From Burkholderia cenocepacia (GTDB taxonomy: Bacteria > Pseudomonadota > Gammaproteobacteria > Burkholderiales > Burkholderiaceae), in assembly GCF_014211915.1 (NCBI RefSeq), contig NZ_CP060039.1, forward strand, positions 868,001 through 932,000: a DNA stretch of 64,000 nt, read 5' to 3'. Positions 24,141 to 33,805 of the stretch are shown piece by piece. Numbering within the stretch: the first letter of the stretch is position 1; each line of letters begins with the position of its first letter. The position numbers and the translations under genes were made by a program. The notes beneath the pieces are model-generated. The model saw only the letters and a program-made list of their open reading frames with translations. It did no database searches and was not told the origin of the DNA.

Positions 24141-25264
24141 GCGCGGCGCGCTTCGCCGATGCGTTCTGGCCGCCGGCCGACGAGCTGGCCGAAGCGGCCG
24201 AGCGGATTCGCGCGCGGCTCGGCGACTGGCCTGAGGGCGCGGCGCCGTGGCGGCTCTGCGTGGCGGCGCCCGACGTGCCGGCCGACGGCGACGTGCTGAT
24301 CGTGTCGGCCGGCGACCGTGCCGCGCAGGCGCGCGCATCGGCCGTGTCGCGGCCTGCGTCGCCCGATGCGGTGGCGATCGAATTCGACGAGCAGGGCGCC
24401 GTGCTGCATGCGGCGGGCGTGCGTTACGCGCTCGACGCCGCGCATCCGCTCGCGGACGACTGGATCGCGGCGCTCGCCGCGTTCCTCGATTGCGGCTTCG
24501 CGCCGGTCGACGCGCTGGTGCTCGCGCTGGCGTGGCGCGACGGCGACGAGACGCGCGCCGCCGACGCATGGCCGGTCGATGCCGCGCGATTCCCGCGTGT
24601 CGCCGGGCTGCCGCCCGCGCCGGAGCCGGCGTTCCCGCCGTGCCCCGCGCAACTCGGCCTCTATCCGGTCGTGCCGAGCGCCGAATGGGTCGAGCGCGTG
24701 CTCGACGGCGGCGCGCGAACCGTGCAATTGCGCGTGAAAGAGGCGACGCCGGACGCGCTGCGCCGGGAAATCGCGCGTGCGGTCGCGGCCGGGCACCGTT
24801 ATCGCGATGCGCGCGTGTTCATCAACGATCACTGGGAGATCGCCGCAGAAGCAGGCGCGTACGGCGTACATCTCGGTCAGGAAGACCTCGAAACGGCCGA
24901 TCTGGCCGCGATCGCGCGCGCGGGCCTGCGGCTCGGACTTTCGAGTCACGGCTATTACGAGATGTTGCGGGCGCTGCACGAGCGGCCGAGCTACCTCGCG
25001 CTCGGCCCCGTGTACGCGACCGCCACCAAGGCCGTTGCCGCGCCGCCACAGGGGCTCGCGCGGATTGCCCGCTACGCGCGCTTCGCCGGCGCGCGCGCGC
25101 CGCTCGTCGCGATCGGCGGGGTGGGGCTCGACACGCTGCCGGCGGTGGTGGCGACGGGCGTGGGCAGCGTCGCGGTGGTCAGCGCGGTCACGGGCGCGGC
25201 CGACTATCGGACGGCGCTTATTGCACTGCAGCAGTGCTTTACCGGACAATTTGACAATCATTGA
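24137..25264 (+). CDS. thiE: thiamine-phosphate synthase ThiE with N-terminal extension
   Basis: ThiE joins the pyrimidine and thiazole halves into thiamine phosphate. The catalytic domain occupies about residues 173-365. It shows VQLRVKEAT, FINDHWEIAAEAGAYGVHLGQEDL and LGPVYATATK, all expected of the family. Ahead of it are about 170 residues not found in the usual 210-residue ThiE. This part contains an alanine-rich stretch (AALAAFLDCGFAPVDALVLALAW) resembling the end of HMP-phosphate kinase (ThiD) folds but without a recognisable ATP site. The extension is continuous with good codon usage, and the start overlaps the thiG stop. Confidence 0.9.
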   Translation: MSAARFADAFWPPADELAEAAERIRARLGDWPEGAAPWRLCVAAPDVPADGDVLIVSAGDRAAQARASAVSRPASPDAVAIEFDEQGAVLHAAGVRYALDAAHPLADDWIAALAAFLDCGFAPVDALVLALAWRDGDETRAADAWPVDAARFPRVAGLPPAPEPAFPPCPAQLGLYPVVPSAEWVERVLDGGARTVQLRVKEATPDALRREIARAVAAGHRYRDARVFINDHWEIAAEAGAYGVHLGQEDLETADLAAIARAGLRLGLSSHGYYEMLRALHERPSYLALGPVYATATKAVAAPPQGLARIARYARFAGARAPLVAIGGVGLDTLPAVVATGVGSVAVVSAVTGAADYRTALIALQQCFTGQFDNH

Positions 25265-25287
25265 CCGCAGGGCCCGGAACGGCGTCA

Positions 25288-25316
25288 CGACATCATTCCA
25301 ATGCAGGCCCTATAAT
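25288..25316 (+). promoter_or_regulatory. possible promoter for the mla operon
   Basis: A perfect TATAAT (25311-25316) lies 33 bases before the GTG start of mlaF. The -35 region at 17-base spacing (CGACAT, 25288-25293) is poor, so activity may depend on an activator. Confidence 0.45.
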
Positions 25317-25348
25317 TCGGCGTTCTGCGTAAAAGGACTGTCAGCTCC

Positions 25349-26170
25349 GTGAGCCCCACTCCTACCGAGACCCTGCTGGAACTTCGCGACGTCGACTTTG
25401 GTTACGGCGACCGCCTCGTCCTGTCCAACCTGAACCTGCGCTTCGGGCGCGGGCAGGTCGTCGCGGTCATGGGCGGCTCGGGTTGCGGCAAGACCACCGT
25501 GCTGCGCCTGATCGGCGGCCTCGTGCGTGCGCGTCGCGGACAGGTGCTGTTCGACGGCGCCGATGTCGGCGCGCAAACGCGCGACGGCCTGTACGCGCTG
25601 CGCCGCAAGATGGGCATGCTGTTCCAGTTCGGCGCGCTGTTTACCGACATGTCGGTGTTCGAGAACGTCGCGTTCGCGCTGCGCGAGCATACCGACCTGC
25701 CCGAAGACCTGATCCGCGACCTCGTGCTGATGAAGCTCAACGCGGTCGGGCTGCGCGGCGCGCGCGACCTGATGCCGTCCGAAGTATCGGGCGGGATGGC
25801 GCGCCGCATCGCGCTGGCGCGCGCGATCGCGCTCGATCCGCAGCTCATCATGTACGACGAGCCGTTCGCGGGCCTCGATCCGATCTCGCTCGGCATCACC
25901 GCGAACCTGATCCGCACGCTGAACCAGGCGCTCGGCGCGACGTCGATCCTCGTGACGCACGACGTGCCGGAATCGTTCGCGATCGCCGACTACGTGTATT
26001 TTCTGGCCAATGGCGGCGTGCTCGCGCAGGGCACGCCCGACGAGCTGCGCGCGTCGACCGATCCGAGCGTGCGGCAGTTCATCGACGGCGCGCCGGACGG
26101 CCCGTTCAAATTTCATTACACGAGCCCGCCGCTCGCAGCGGATTTCGGGCTCGGCGGAGGGCGCGCATGA
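25349..26170 (+). CDS. mlaF: phospholipid ABC transporter ATPase MlaF
   Basis: MlaF is the ATPase of the inner-membrane MlaFEDB complex, which moves phospholipids between the inner membrane and periplasmic MlaC to keep lipid asymmetry in the outer membrane. In the 273-residue protein, Walker A is GGSGCGKTT (42-50), the signature is [16 protein letters not shown], and Walker B is [13 protein letters not shown]. The start is GTG; no better ATG exists nearby. It heads mlaF-E-D-A-C-B, with mlaE overlapping by ATGA. Confidence 0.94.
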   Translation: MSPTPTETLLELRDVDFGYGDRLVLSNLNLRFGRGQVVAVMGGSGCGKTTVLRLIGGLVRARRGQVLFDGADVGAQTRDGLYALRRKMGMLFQFGALFTDMSVFENVAFALREHTDLPEDLIRDLVLMKLNAVGLRGARDLMPSEVSGGMARRIALARAIALDPQLIMYDEPFAGLDPISLGITANLIRTLNQALGATSILVTHDVPESFAIADYVYFLANGGVLAQGTPDELRASTDPSVRQFIDGAPDGPFKFHYTSPPLAADFGLGGGRA

Positions 26171-26934
26171 TCAGCGCGATCGGACGTTACGTCATCGGCG
26201 GCCTCGAGCGCGCGGGCTACGGCACGCGCCTGTTCGTGCGCCTCGTGCTGGAATTCTTTCCGCTGCTGCGCCGGCCGCGGCTGGTCACGAAGCAGATCCA
26301 CTTCCTCGGCAACTATTCGTTCGTGATCATTGCGGTGTCGGGGCTGTTCGTCGGCTTCGTGCTCGGCCTGCAGGGCTATTACACGCTGAATCGCTACGGT
26401 TCCGAGCAGGCGCTCGGCCTGCTGGTCGCGCTGTCGCTCGTGCGCGAGCTCGGGCCGGTCGTCACCGCGCTGCTGTTCGCGGGCCGCGCGGGCACGTCGC
26501 TCACGGCCGAGATCGGCCTGATGAAGGCCGGCGAGCAGCTCACCGCGCTCGAGATGATGGCGGTCGACCCGATCAAGACGGTGATCGCGCCGCGCATGTG
26601 GGCGGGCATCATCGCGATGCCGCTCCTGGCCGCGATCTTCAACGCGGTCGGCGTGCTCGGCGGTTACTTCGTCGGCGTCGTGCTGATCGGCGTCGATCCG
26701 GGCGCGTTCTGGTCGCAGATGCAGGGCGGGGTCCAGGTCTGGGCCGACGTCGGCAACGGCGTGATCAAGAGCATCGTGTTCGGCTTCGCCGTGACCTTCA
26801 TTGCGCTGTACCAGGGGTATGAAGCGAAGCCCACGCCCGAAGGCGTGTCGCGCGCGACCACCAAGACGGTCGTATTCGCGTCGCTCGCCGTACTCGGCCT
26901 CGATTTCCTGCTGACCGCGCTGATGTTCAGCTAA
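26167..26934 (+). CDS. mlaE: phospholipid ABC transporter permease MlaE
   Basis: MlaE (255 residues) is the integral membrane subunit of the Mla complex, with five or six hydrophobic helices. The MlaE-family core [20 protein letters not shown] and the segment [19 protein letters not shown] are clear. It is translationally coupled to mlaF and followed by mlaD after 24 bases. Confidence 0.95.
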   Translation: MISAIGRYVIGGLERAGYGTRLFVRLVLEFFPLLRRPRLVTKQIHFLGNYSFVIIAVSGLFVGFVLGLQGYYTLNRYGSEQALGLLVALSLVRELGPVVTALLFAGRAGTSLTAEIGLMKAGEQLTALEMMAVDPIKTVIAPRMWAGIIAMPLLAAIFNAVGVLGGYFVGVVLIGVDPGAFWSQMQGGVQVWADVGNGVIKSIVFGFAVTFIALYQGYEAKPTPEGVSRATTKTVVFASLAVLGLDFLLTALMFS

Positions 26935-26958
26935 GCCTCAGCCAAGCCAAATTTTGGG

Positions 26959-27528
26959 ATGACGATGAAAAAGACTGCTCTCGACTTCTGGGTCGGCCTG
27001 TTCGTGGTGGTGGGCTTCCTTGCGGTGCTGTTCCTGGCGCTGAAGGTCGGCAACATGAGCTCGCTGTCGTTTCAGCCGACCTACTCGGTGAGGATGAAAT
27101 TCGACAATATCGGCGGGCTGAAGCCGCGCGCGGCCGTGAAGAGCGCGGGCGTCGTGGTCGGCCGCGTGAAGTCGATCGGCTTCGATCCGAACACGTACCA
27201 GGCGGTCGTCACGATCGACGTCGACGGCCAGTACCCGTTCCCGAAGGATTCGTCGGCGAAGATCCTGACGTCGGGCCTGCTCGGCGAGCAATATATCGGC
27301 CTCGATCCGGGCGGCGACACCGAAATGCTGAAGTCCGGCGATACGATCACGATGACGCAGTCGGCGATCGTGCTCGAGAACCTGATCGGCCAGTTCCTGT
27401 ACAGCAAGGCCGCGGATGCGGGCGGCGCGAAGCCGGCAGCAGGGGCGTCGGCCGTTCCGGCCGCGCCGGCACCGGTGGCGGTACCGGCGTCGGCGGTGTC
27501 CGGCGCGTCCGGCTCGGCGGCTCAATAA
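26959..27528 (+). CDS. mlaD: MlaD, MCE-domain subunit of the Mla lipid transporter
   Basis: MlaD is a 189-residue single-span protein with a periplasmic MCE domain that forms a hexameric lipid-binding ring on MlaFE. The N-terminal anchor FWVGLFVVVGFLAVLFLAL is near residues 10-28. The MCE domain runs about 39-117 (MKFDNIGGLKPRAAVKSAGV, then SGLLGEQYIGLDPGG). The C-terminal 40 residues are alanine/proline-rich. The gene lies between mlaE and mlaA. Confidence 0.94.
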   Translation: MTMKKTALDFWVGLFVVVGFLAVLFLALKVGNMSSLSFQPTYSVRMKFDNIGGLKPRAAVKSAGVVVGRVKSIGFDPNTYQAVVTIDVDGQYPFPKDSSAKILTSGLLGEQYIGLDPGGDTEMLKSGDTITMTQSAIVLENLIGQFLYSKAADAGGAKPAAGASAVPAAPAPVAVPASAVSGASGSAAQ

Positions 27529-27559
27529 CCACACGAGAGAAAACAAGAGGGTAATGACC

Positions 27560-28522
27560 ATGCACACGATCCGCATCAGGCACGCCGCGCTGGCGATGGC
27601 GGCAGTCGCCGCGTTGAGCGGCTGCGCGACCGTGCAGACGCCGACCAAGGGCGATCCGCTCGAAGGCTTCAACCGGTCGATGTACAAGTTCAACGACACG
27701 GTCGATACGTACGCGCTGAAGCCGGTCGCGAAGGGTTACCAGTACGTGGTGCCGCAGCCGGTGCGCGACAGCGTGACGAACTTCTTCTCGAACATCGGCG
27801 ACGTCTACATCGCGGCGAACAACATCGTTCAGCTGCGGATCGCGGACGGCGTCGGCGACATCATGCGCGTCGTGATCAACACGGTGTTCGGCGTCGGCGG
27901 CCTGTTCGACGTCGCGACGATCGCGAAGCTGCCGAAGCACACGGCCGACTTCGGGATCACGATGGGCCGCTACGGCGTGCCGTCGGGCCCGTATCTCGTG
28001 CTGCCGCTGCTCGGCCCGAGCACGCTGCGCGACACGGCCGGCCTCGGTGTCGACTACGTCGGCAACCCGCTCACCTACGTGAAGCCGGACGGCCTGAGCT
28101 GGGGCCTGTTCGGCGTGAACCTGGTCAACACGCGCGCGAACCTGCTCGGCGCGGGCGACGTGCTGGATGCCGCGGCGCTCGACAAGTATTCGTTCGTCCG
28201 CAACGCGTACCTGCAGCGTCGCCAGATGCTGATCAGCAACGCGCGCGGCGAGGCCGCCGCGACGTCGAGCAACGACGCGCTGCCGAAGTACGATCTGCCG
28301 GAAGACGGCGCGGCACCGGCGGCAGCCGGCGCGGCCGGAACGGCGGGCGCGGCAGCGGTGGGCGGCGCGGCGCCGGCGCCCGCATCGGGCGCGGCGGTGG
28401 CTGCGCCGGCCTCGGGCTCGGCCGAAGCGCCGAACCCGGCCAGCGAAACGAACGTGCCGGCGATGCAGGTGGCGCCGCCGTCGCCGGGCGGGTTCCGGTT
28501 CCCGAGCATCCGGCTGCACTGA
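27560..28522 (+). CDS. mlaA: outer-membrane lipoprotein MlaA (VacJ)
   Basis: MlaA is the outer-membrane lipoprotein that works with porins to pull mislocalised phospholipids from the outer leaflet. A lipoprotein signal with lipobox LSGC ends the first 22 or so residues, and the VacJ core DPLEGFNRSMYKFNDTVD follows immediately. From about residue 245 the protein turns into a long alanine/proline/glycine-rich tail with little structure. An in-frame ATG at 27554 also exists, but the GAGGG site is only 2 bases from it and 8 bases from the ATG at 27560, which is preferred. It is embedded in the mla operon, unlike in E. coli. Confidence 0.92.
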   Translation: MHTIRIRHAALAMAAVAALSGCATVQTPTKGDPLEGFNRSMYKFNDTVDTYALKPVAKGYQYVVPQPVRDSVTNFFSNIGDVYIAANNIVQLRIADGVGDIMRVVINTVFGVGGLFDVATIAKLPKHTADFGITMGRYGVPSGPYLVLPLLGPSTLRDTAGLGVDYVGNPLTYVKPDGLSWGLFGVNLVNTRANLLGAGDVLDAAALDKYSFVRNAYLQRRQMLISNARGEAAATSSNDALPKYDLPEDGAAPAAAGAAGTAGAAAVGGAAPAPASGAAVAAPASGSAEAPNPASETNVPAMQVAPPSPGGFRFPSIRLH

Positions 28523-28630
28523 CGGACTTACATTCGTTACAGCCGGAAACGATTCAGTCAGTAGCGTAGGCGAACTTGCGCGTAAGCTACCTGCTCCAAC
28601 CTTCGCATCGACTCATTCATGCAGGCCACT

Positions 28631-29263
28631 ATGATGAAAAAACTGTTCCTGATCCCCGTTTTCGCGGCGCTGTTCTCGTTCGGCAGCGCAGCTCACGCGC
28701 AAGTCGACCAGTCGAACCCGCAAGCGCTGATCAAGACGGCGACCCAGCAGGTGCTCGACGAAGTCAAGCAGCAGACGATCAAGCAGGGCGACACCAACCG
28801 CATCATCTCGATCGTCAACAAGGACATCCTGCCGTACACCGATTTCCGCCGCACCACGCAGCTCGCGATGGGTCGCAATTGGCGCACGGCGACGGCCGAG
28901 CAGCAGCAGCAGGTTCAGGAGCAGTTCAAGCTGCTGCTGATCCGCACGTATTCGGGCGCGCTCGCGCAGCTGAAGCCGGACCAGCAGATCCAGTACCCGC
29001 CGTTCCGCGCCGATCCGGCCGATACCGACGTCGTCGTGAAGACGGTTGCGCTGAACAACGGTCAGCCGGTCCAGATCGACTACCGCCTGTACAAGACGGC
29101 GAACGGCTGGAAGGTGTATGACCTGAACGTGCTCGGCGCATGGCTGATCCAGACGTACCAGCAGCAGTTCAACGAGAAGATCCAGCAAAGCGGCGTGGAC
29201 GGCCTGATCAAGTTCCTGACGCAGCGCAACCAGGAGCTTGCTGCGGGCAAGCAGGCGTCGTGA
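28631..29263 (+). CDS. mlaC: periplasmic phospholipid carrier MlaC
   Basis: MlaC shuttles phospholipid between MlaA and MlaFEDB across the periplasm. The protein has a signal peptide ending SAAHA, then a soluble Tol-Tol-Ttg2D domain: LIKTATQQVLDEV, TDFRRTTQLAMGRNWRTAT, and VYDLNVLGAWLIQTYQQQF. Tandem ATGs at 28631 and 28634 and another at 28619 are in frame; the internal pair has the better-placed AGG site. The stop overlaps the GTG of mlaB. Confidence 0.92.
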   Translation: MMKKLFLIPVFAALFSFGSAAHAQVDQSNPQALIKTATQQVLDEVKQQTIKQGDTNRIISIVNKDILPYTDFRRTTQLAMGRNWRTATAEQQQQVQEQFKLLLIRTYSGALAQLKPDQQIQYPPFRADPADTDVVVKTVALNNGQPVQIDYRLYKTANGWKVYDLNVLGAWLIQTYQQQFNEKIQQSGVDGLIKFLTQRNQELAAGKQAS

Positions 29264-29535
29264 GCGGCTTCGAAGCCGGCTCCTCGCTGACCGTTGCGAG
29301 CGCGAAGTCCGTGCTCGCGGACGGTCTTGCGCGCATCGGCGCCGGCGCGACCGCCGTCGATTGCGCGGCGCTGACGCAGTTCGACTCGTCCGCGCTCGCC
29401 GTGCTGCTCGCATGGCAACGTGCCGCCAAAGCGCGCGGCACAGCCCTCGACATCCTCAATCTCCCTCCGAAGCTCGCCAGCCTCGCGCGCGCCTACGGCG
29501 TCGACGCACTCATCGAAGGCACCGGGCGACATTGA
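29260..29535 (+). CDS. mlaB: MlaB, STAS-domain subunit of the Mla transporter
   Basis: A 91-residue STAS-domain protein, the small cytoplasmic partner that stabilises MlaF. The core ALTQFDSSALAVLLAWQRAA has the STAS helix after the phosphorylation-loop serine. The start was taken as the GTG overlapping the mlaC stop (GTGA); a frame open further upstream is mlaC shadow. It is the last gene of the mla operon. Confidence 0.9.
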   Translation: MSGFEAGSSLTVASAKSVLADGLARIGAGATAVDCAALTQFDSSALAVLLAWQRAAKARGTALDILNLPPKLASLARAYGVDALIEGTGRH

Positions 29536-29602
29536 CCCTGTCCGACCGAAGCCTGCCGCGCCAGCCGGCGCGCGCACGCTTCAGGCCGCGCGCCGTCGGC
29601 GC

Positions 29603-29631
29603 CGGCTCCACCAGCCGGTTTGCCCTATAAT
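29603..29631 (+). promoter_or_regulatory. possible promoter for the ABC-2 exporter/ibaG/murA/his run
   Basis: A perfect TATAAT at 29626-29631 sits in the intergenic gap about 97 bases before the ABC ATPase start. The -35 region at the right spacing is weak (CGGCTC). This is a candidate start for the long downstream gene run. Confidence 0.4.
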
Positions 29632-29727
29632 CAAGCGTTTTGCGGGGCAGCCAATCGGCGTCCGGCCCCCATTTTCTTTCGCAGCAAGCACAGAATAGGC
29701 GTCGCGGCCCTTGCGTCGCGCACAGTC

Positions 29728-30654
29728 ATGTCAGCCATAGAAATCCGTCACGTCAAGAAGCGCTACAAGTCGCTTCAGGCGCTCAAGGGCGTCAGCCTGT
29801 CGGTCGAGGAAGGCGAGTTTTTCGGTCTACTCGGCCCCAACGGCGCAGGCAAGACCACGCTCATCAGTATCCTCGCCGGGCTCGCCCGGGCCGACGAAGG
29901 CAGCATCTCGGTGCGCGGTCACGACGTCGTCCAGGACTTCCGCAACGCGCGCCGCGCCCTCGGCGTCGTGCCGCAGGAACTCGTTTTCGACCCGTTCTTC
30001 ACCGTGCGCGAGACGCTGCGCATCCAGTCCGGCTATTTCGGGCTGCACCGCAACGACGACTGGATCGATGAAGTGATGGCCAATCTCGATCTCACCGAGA
30101 AAGCCGACGCGAACATGCGCGCGCTGTCGGGCGGGATGAAGCGCCGCGTGCTCGTCGCGCAGGCGCTCGTGCACCGGCCGCCCGTGATCGTGCTCGACGA
30201 GCCGACCGCCGGCGTCGACGTCGAATTGCGCCAGACGCTGTGGAAATTCATCTCGCGCCTGAACCGCGAGGGTCACACGATCGTGCTGACCACCCATTAC
30301 CTCGAGGAAGCCGAGTCGCTGTGCGACCGCATCGCGATGCTGCGCCGCGGTGAAGTCGTCGCGCTCGACCGCACCGACGCGCTGCTGCGCCGCTTCGCGG
30401 GCCTGCAGCTGTACCTGCGGCTCGCGACCGGCGCGCTGCCGGCCGAGCTGCGCGGGCTGGAAACCGACCCGGCCGCGCGCGCGCCGGGCGAACACCTGCT
30501 GCGCCTCGCGAGCTACGACGAGGTCGAACGCATCCTCGCGCAATGCCGCGCGGCCGGCTGCACGTTCGACGAGATCGAGGTCCGCAAGGCCGACCTCGAG
30601 GATGTGTTCGTCCAGGTGATGAACGGGGCCGAGGTGATCGAGGGTCTGGCATGA
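29728..30654 (+). CDS. ABC-2 type transporter, ATP-binding protein
   Basis: The 308-residue ATPase has Walker A GPNGAGKTT near residue 38, signature LSGGMKRRVLVAQALV, Walker B VIVLDEPTAGVD, and the H-loop TTHYLEEAE. It belongs to the YadG/daunorubicin-resistance group of exporter ATPases. It overlaps the permease gene by ATGA, making a two-gene exporter. Substrate is unknown. The start MSAIEIRHVKKRY was chosen because the ABC fold begins there. Confidence 0.88.
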   Translation: MSAIEIRHVKKRYKSLQALKGVSLSVEEGEFFGLLGPNGAGKTTLISILAGLARADEGSISVRGHDVVQDFRNARRALGVVPQELVFDPFFTVRETLRIQSGYFGLHRNDDWIDEVMANLDLTEKADANMRALSGGMKRRVLVAQALVHRPPVIVLDEPTAGVDVELRQTLWKFISRLNREGHTIVLTTHYLEEAESLCDRIAMLRRGEVVALDRTDALLRRFAGLQLYLRLATGALPAELRGLETDPAARAPGEHLLRLASYDEVERILAQCRAAGCTFDEIEVRKADLEDVFVQVMNGAEVIEGLA

Positions 30655-31472
30655 ATCAACACTCCCCACGCGAACTGCGTTCGCTGACGTCCGAGGGGAC
30701 GGCCCGGCCCGTGCCGGGAAGCGGGTTTCGCACGCTGTTCTACAAGGAACTGCTGCGTTTCTGGAAGGTGTCGTTCCAGACGGTGCTCGCGCCGATCGTC
30801 ACGGCGCTGCTGTATCTGACGATCTTCGGCCACGCGCTGTCGGGCCGCGTCGAGGTCTATCCGGGCGTCGAGTACGTGAGCTTTCTCGTGCCGGGCCTCG
30901 TGATGATGAGCGTGCTGCAGAACGCGTTCGCGAACAGCTCGTCGTCGCTGATCCAGTCGAAGATCACCGGTAACCTCGTGTTCATGCTGCTGCCGCCGCT
31001 GTCGTACCGCGACATCTTCGGCGCGTACGTGCTCGCATCCGTCGTGCGCGGGCTCGCGGTCGGCACCGGCGTGTTCGTCGTGACGATCTGGTTTATCCCG
31101 ATGCACTTCGCGGCGCCGCTGTTCATCATTGCGTTCGCGCTGCTCGGCTCGGCGATCCTCGGCACGCTCGGCCTGATCGCCGGGATCTGGGCCGAGAAGT
31201 TCGACCAGCTCGCCGCGTTCCAGAACTTCCTGATCATGCCGCTGACGTTCCTGTCCGGCGTGTTCTATTCGACGCATTCGCTGCCGCCCGTGTGGCGCGA
31301 AGTGTCGCGTCTCAACCCGTTTTTCTACATGATCGACGGCTTCCGTTTCGGGTTCTTCGGCGCGTCCGACATCAACCCGTTCGCGAGCCTCGCGATCGTC
31401 ACCGGTTTCTTCGTGCTGCTCGCGCTGATCGCGATGCGGCTGCTCGCGACCGGCTACAAACTGCGTCATTGA
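30651..31472 (+). CDS. ABC-2 type transporter permease
   Basis: A 273-residue permease with six hydrophobic helices and the ABC-2 family segment NLVFMLLPPLSYRDIFGAYV followed by FLSGVFYSTHSLPP. It is the membrane partner of the preceding ATPase (YadH-like). The conserved place between mla and murA suggests an envelope role, which is inference only. Confidence 0.88.
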   Translation: MNQHSPRELRSLTSEGTARPVPGSGFRTLFYKELLRFWKVSFQTVLAPIVTALLYLTIFGHALSGRVEVYPGVEYVSFLVPGLVMMSVLQNAFANSSSSLIQSKITGNLVFMLLPPLSYRDIFGAYVLASVVRGLAVGTGVFVVTIWFIPMHFAAPLFIIAFALLGSAILGTLGLIAGIWAEKFDQLAAFQNFLIMPLTFLSGVFYSTHSLPPVWREVSRLNPFFYMIDGFRFGFFGASDINPFASLAIVTGFFVLLALIAMRLLATGYKLRH

Positions 31473-31527
31473 TATCGACAGGCCGCGGCCGCCCCGGGGC
31501 GGCGCGCGCCGACAGGAGCCTTACACC

Positions 31528-31767
31528 ATGTTGCCGACTCCCGAACAGGTCAAGCAATACATCGCCGGCGGTCTCGCCTGCACGCATCTGGAAGTCGAAG
31601 GCGACGGCCAGCATTTCTTCGCGACGATCGTGTCGGCGGCCTTCGAAGGCAAGCGGCCGATCCAGCGGCACCAGCTCGTCTATGCGGCGCTCGGCGATCG
31701 CATGAAGCAGGAAATTCACGCGCTCAGCATGAAGACGCTGACGCCCGCCGAATGGCAGAACGCATAA
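31528..31767 (+). CDS. BolA/IbaG family protein
   Basis: A 79-residue BolA-fold protein, with the histidine in the C-terminal half (RHQLVYAALGDRMKQEIHALSMKT) expected for iron-sulfur co-binding with monothiol glutaredoxins. This size and location next to murA match the IbaG (YrbA) subgroup. RBS AGGAGCC precedes the ATG. Confidence 0.87.
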   Translation: MLPTPEQVKQYIAGGLACTHLEVEGDGQHFFATIVSAAFEGKRPIQRHQLVYAALGDRMKQEIHALSMKTLTPAEWQNA

Positions 31768-31781
31768 ACGGAAATCACTGA

Positions 31782-33131
31782 GTGCAAGTCACCGTCAACG
31801 AGCGCGACGCCGTCCAGAGCGTCGCCACGGCACACCCGGCCGCCAACGGGGAATCGCAGGGACAGGGGATGGACAAACTCGCGATCGAAGGCGGCAACCG
31901 CCTGTCGGGCGAGATCGTCGTGTCGGGCGCGAAGAACGCCGCGCTGCCGATCCTGTGCGCGGGGCTGCTCACCGCCGATCCGGTCGATCTCGACAACGTG
32001 CCGAACCTGAAGGACGTGCGCACGACGCTGAAGGTGCTGAACCAGATGGGCGTGAAGAGCGAGACCGACGGCTGCCGCGTGCAGCTCGACGCGTCGCGCG
32101 TCGACAACCTCGTCGCGCCGTACGAGCTCGTGAAGACGATGCGCGCGTCGATCCTCGTGCTCGGGCCGCTGCTCGCGCGCTTCGGCGAGGCGAAGGTATC
32201 GCTGCCGGGCGGCTGCGCGATCGGCGCACGGCCGGTCGACCAGCACATCAAGGGCCTGCAGGCGATGGGCGCGGAGATCAGCATCGAGCACGGCTTCATC
32301 GAAGCGCGCGCGAAGCGCCTGAAAGGCGCACGCATCGTGACCGACATGATCACGGTGACGGGGACCGAAAACCTGCTGATGGCCGCGACGCTCGCCGACG
32401 GCGAGACGGTGATCGAAAACGCCGCGCGCGAGCCGGAAGTGAGCGATCTCGCACACTTGCTGGTCGCGATGGGCGCGAAAATCGACGGCATCGGCACTGA
32501 TCGCCTCGTGATCCAGGGCGTCGAGCGGCTGCACGGCGCGCGTCATTCGGTGATCCCCGACCGGATCGAAGCCGGCACGTTCCTGTGCGCGGTCGCGGCG
32601 GCCGGCGGCGACGTGATGCTGACGGGCGTGCGCCCGCACATCCTCGACGCGGTGATCGACAAGCTGCGCGAAGCGGGCGTGTCGATCGAGGAAGGCGACA
32701 GCTGGCTGCGCGTGAAGATGGACCGCCGCCCGTCGGCGGTGACGATCCGCACGTCGGAATATCCGGCGTTCCCGACCGACATGCAGGCGCAGTTCATGGC
32801 CCTCAATACGGTCGCGACGGGCACCGCGCAGGTCGTCGAAACCATTTTCGAGAACCGCTTCATGCATGTGCAGGAGCTGAACCGGCTCGGCGCGAACATC
32901 ACGATCGACGGCAACACGGCGCTCGTGACCGGCGTCGACAAGCTGTCCGGCGCGAACGTGATGGCGACCGACCTGCGTGCGTCGGCGAGCCTCGTGATCG
33001 CCGGGCTGCGCGCCGACGGCGAAACGCTCGTCGACCGCATCTATCACCTGGACCGCGGCTACGACCGCATGGAAGCCAAACTGACCGCCGTCGGCGCGAA
33101 CGTGCGCCGCCTTTCCGGGAGCCAAGCATGA
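31782..33131 (+). CDS. murA: UDP-N-acetylglucosamine 1-carboxyvinyltransferase MurA
   Basis: MurA catalyses the first committed step of peptidoglycan synthesis by adding enolpyruvate to UDP-GlcNAc. The substrate-binding lysine segment KNAALPIL is at residues 51-58, and the catalytic Cys145 lies in [11 protein letters not shown], the fosfomycin target. The chosen GTG at 31782 gives 449 residues. An ATG at 31869 would begin at MDKLAIEG, closer to the E. coli N-terminus; the longer N-terminus reads like the usual Burkholderia form. It overlaps hisG by ATGA. Confidence 0.94.
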   Translation: MQVTVNERDAVQSVATAHPAANGESQGQGMDKLAIEGGNRLSGEIVVSGAKNAALPILCAGLLTADPVDLDNVPNLKDVRTTLKVLNQMGVKSETDGCRVQLDASRVDNLVAPYELVKTMRASILVLGPLLARFGEAKVSLPGGCAIGARPVDQHIKGLQAMGAEISIEHGFIEARAKRLKGARIVTDMITVTGTENLLMAATLADGETVIENAAREPEVSDLAHLLVAMGAKIDGIGTDRLVIQGVERLHGARHSVIPDRIEAGTFLCAVAAAGGDVMLTGVRPHILDAVIDKLREAGVSIEEGDSWLRVKMDRRPSAVTIRTSEYPAFPTDMQAQFMALNTVATGTAQVVETIFENRFMHVQELNRLGANITIDGNTALVTGVDKLSGANVMATDLRASASLVIAGLRADGETLVDRIYHLDRGYDRMEAKLTAVGANVRRLSGSQA

Positions 33132-33781
33132 CCGCGCCGCTGACCCTCGCCCTGTCGAAGGGCCGGATTTTCGAGGAAACCCTGCCGCTGCTGGCCGCCG
33201 CCGGCGTGCAGGTGGCCGAGGACCCGGAAACGTCGCGCAAGCTGATCCTGCCGACGACCGATCCGAACCTGCGCGTGATCATCGTGCGTGCGAGCGACGT
33301 GCCGACCTACGTCGAATACGGCGCGGCCGATTTCGGCGTGGCCGGCAAGGACGTGCTGGTCGAGCACGGCGGCTCGGGCCTGTACCAGCCGATCGATCTG
33401 AACATTGCGCGCTGCCGGATGTCGGTGGCCGTGCCGGCCGGTTTCGACTACGCGAATGCGGTGCGCCAGGGCGCGCGCCTGCGGGTCGCGACGAAATACG
33501 TCGAAACGGCGCGCGAACACTTTGCCGCGAAGGGCGTGCACGTCGACCTGATCAAGCTGTACGGCTCGATGGAGCTCGCGCCGCTGGTCGGGCTGGCCGA
33601 CGCGATCGTCGACCTCGTCAGCTCGGGCGGCACGCTGAAGGCGAACAATCTGGTCGAGGTCGAGGAGATCATGGCGATCTCGTCGCGCCTCGTCGTGAAC
33701 CAGGCCGCGCTGAAACTGAAGCGCGCGGCGCTCAAGCCGATCCTCGACGCGTTCGAACGCGCGTCGCAGAATGGCGGTTGA
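33128..33781 (+). CDS. hisG: ATP phosphoribosyltransferase, short form HisG
   Basis: HisG starts histidine synthesis by joining ATP and PRPP. At 217 residues this is the short form lacking the C-terminal regulatory domain. In known short-form systems the enzyme needs the HisZ subunit for activity and histidine feedback; no hisZ is in this window. Motifs: [16 protein letters not shown] at the start and [18 protein letters not shown] for PRPP binding. First gene of the his cluster. Confidence 0.94.
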   Translation: MTAPLTLALSKGRIFEETLPLLAAAGVQVAEDPETSRKLILPTTDPNLRVIIVRASDVPTYVEYGAADFGVAGKDVLVEHGGSGLYQPIDLNIARCRMSVAVPAGFDYANAVRQGARLRVATKYVETAREHFAAKGVHVDLIKLYGSMELAPLVGLADAIVDLVSSGGTLKANNLVEVEEIMAISSRLVVNQAALKLKRAALKPILDAFERASQNGG

Positions 33782-33805
33782 GCGCATCACCGTAACGGAA
33801 CTCTC

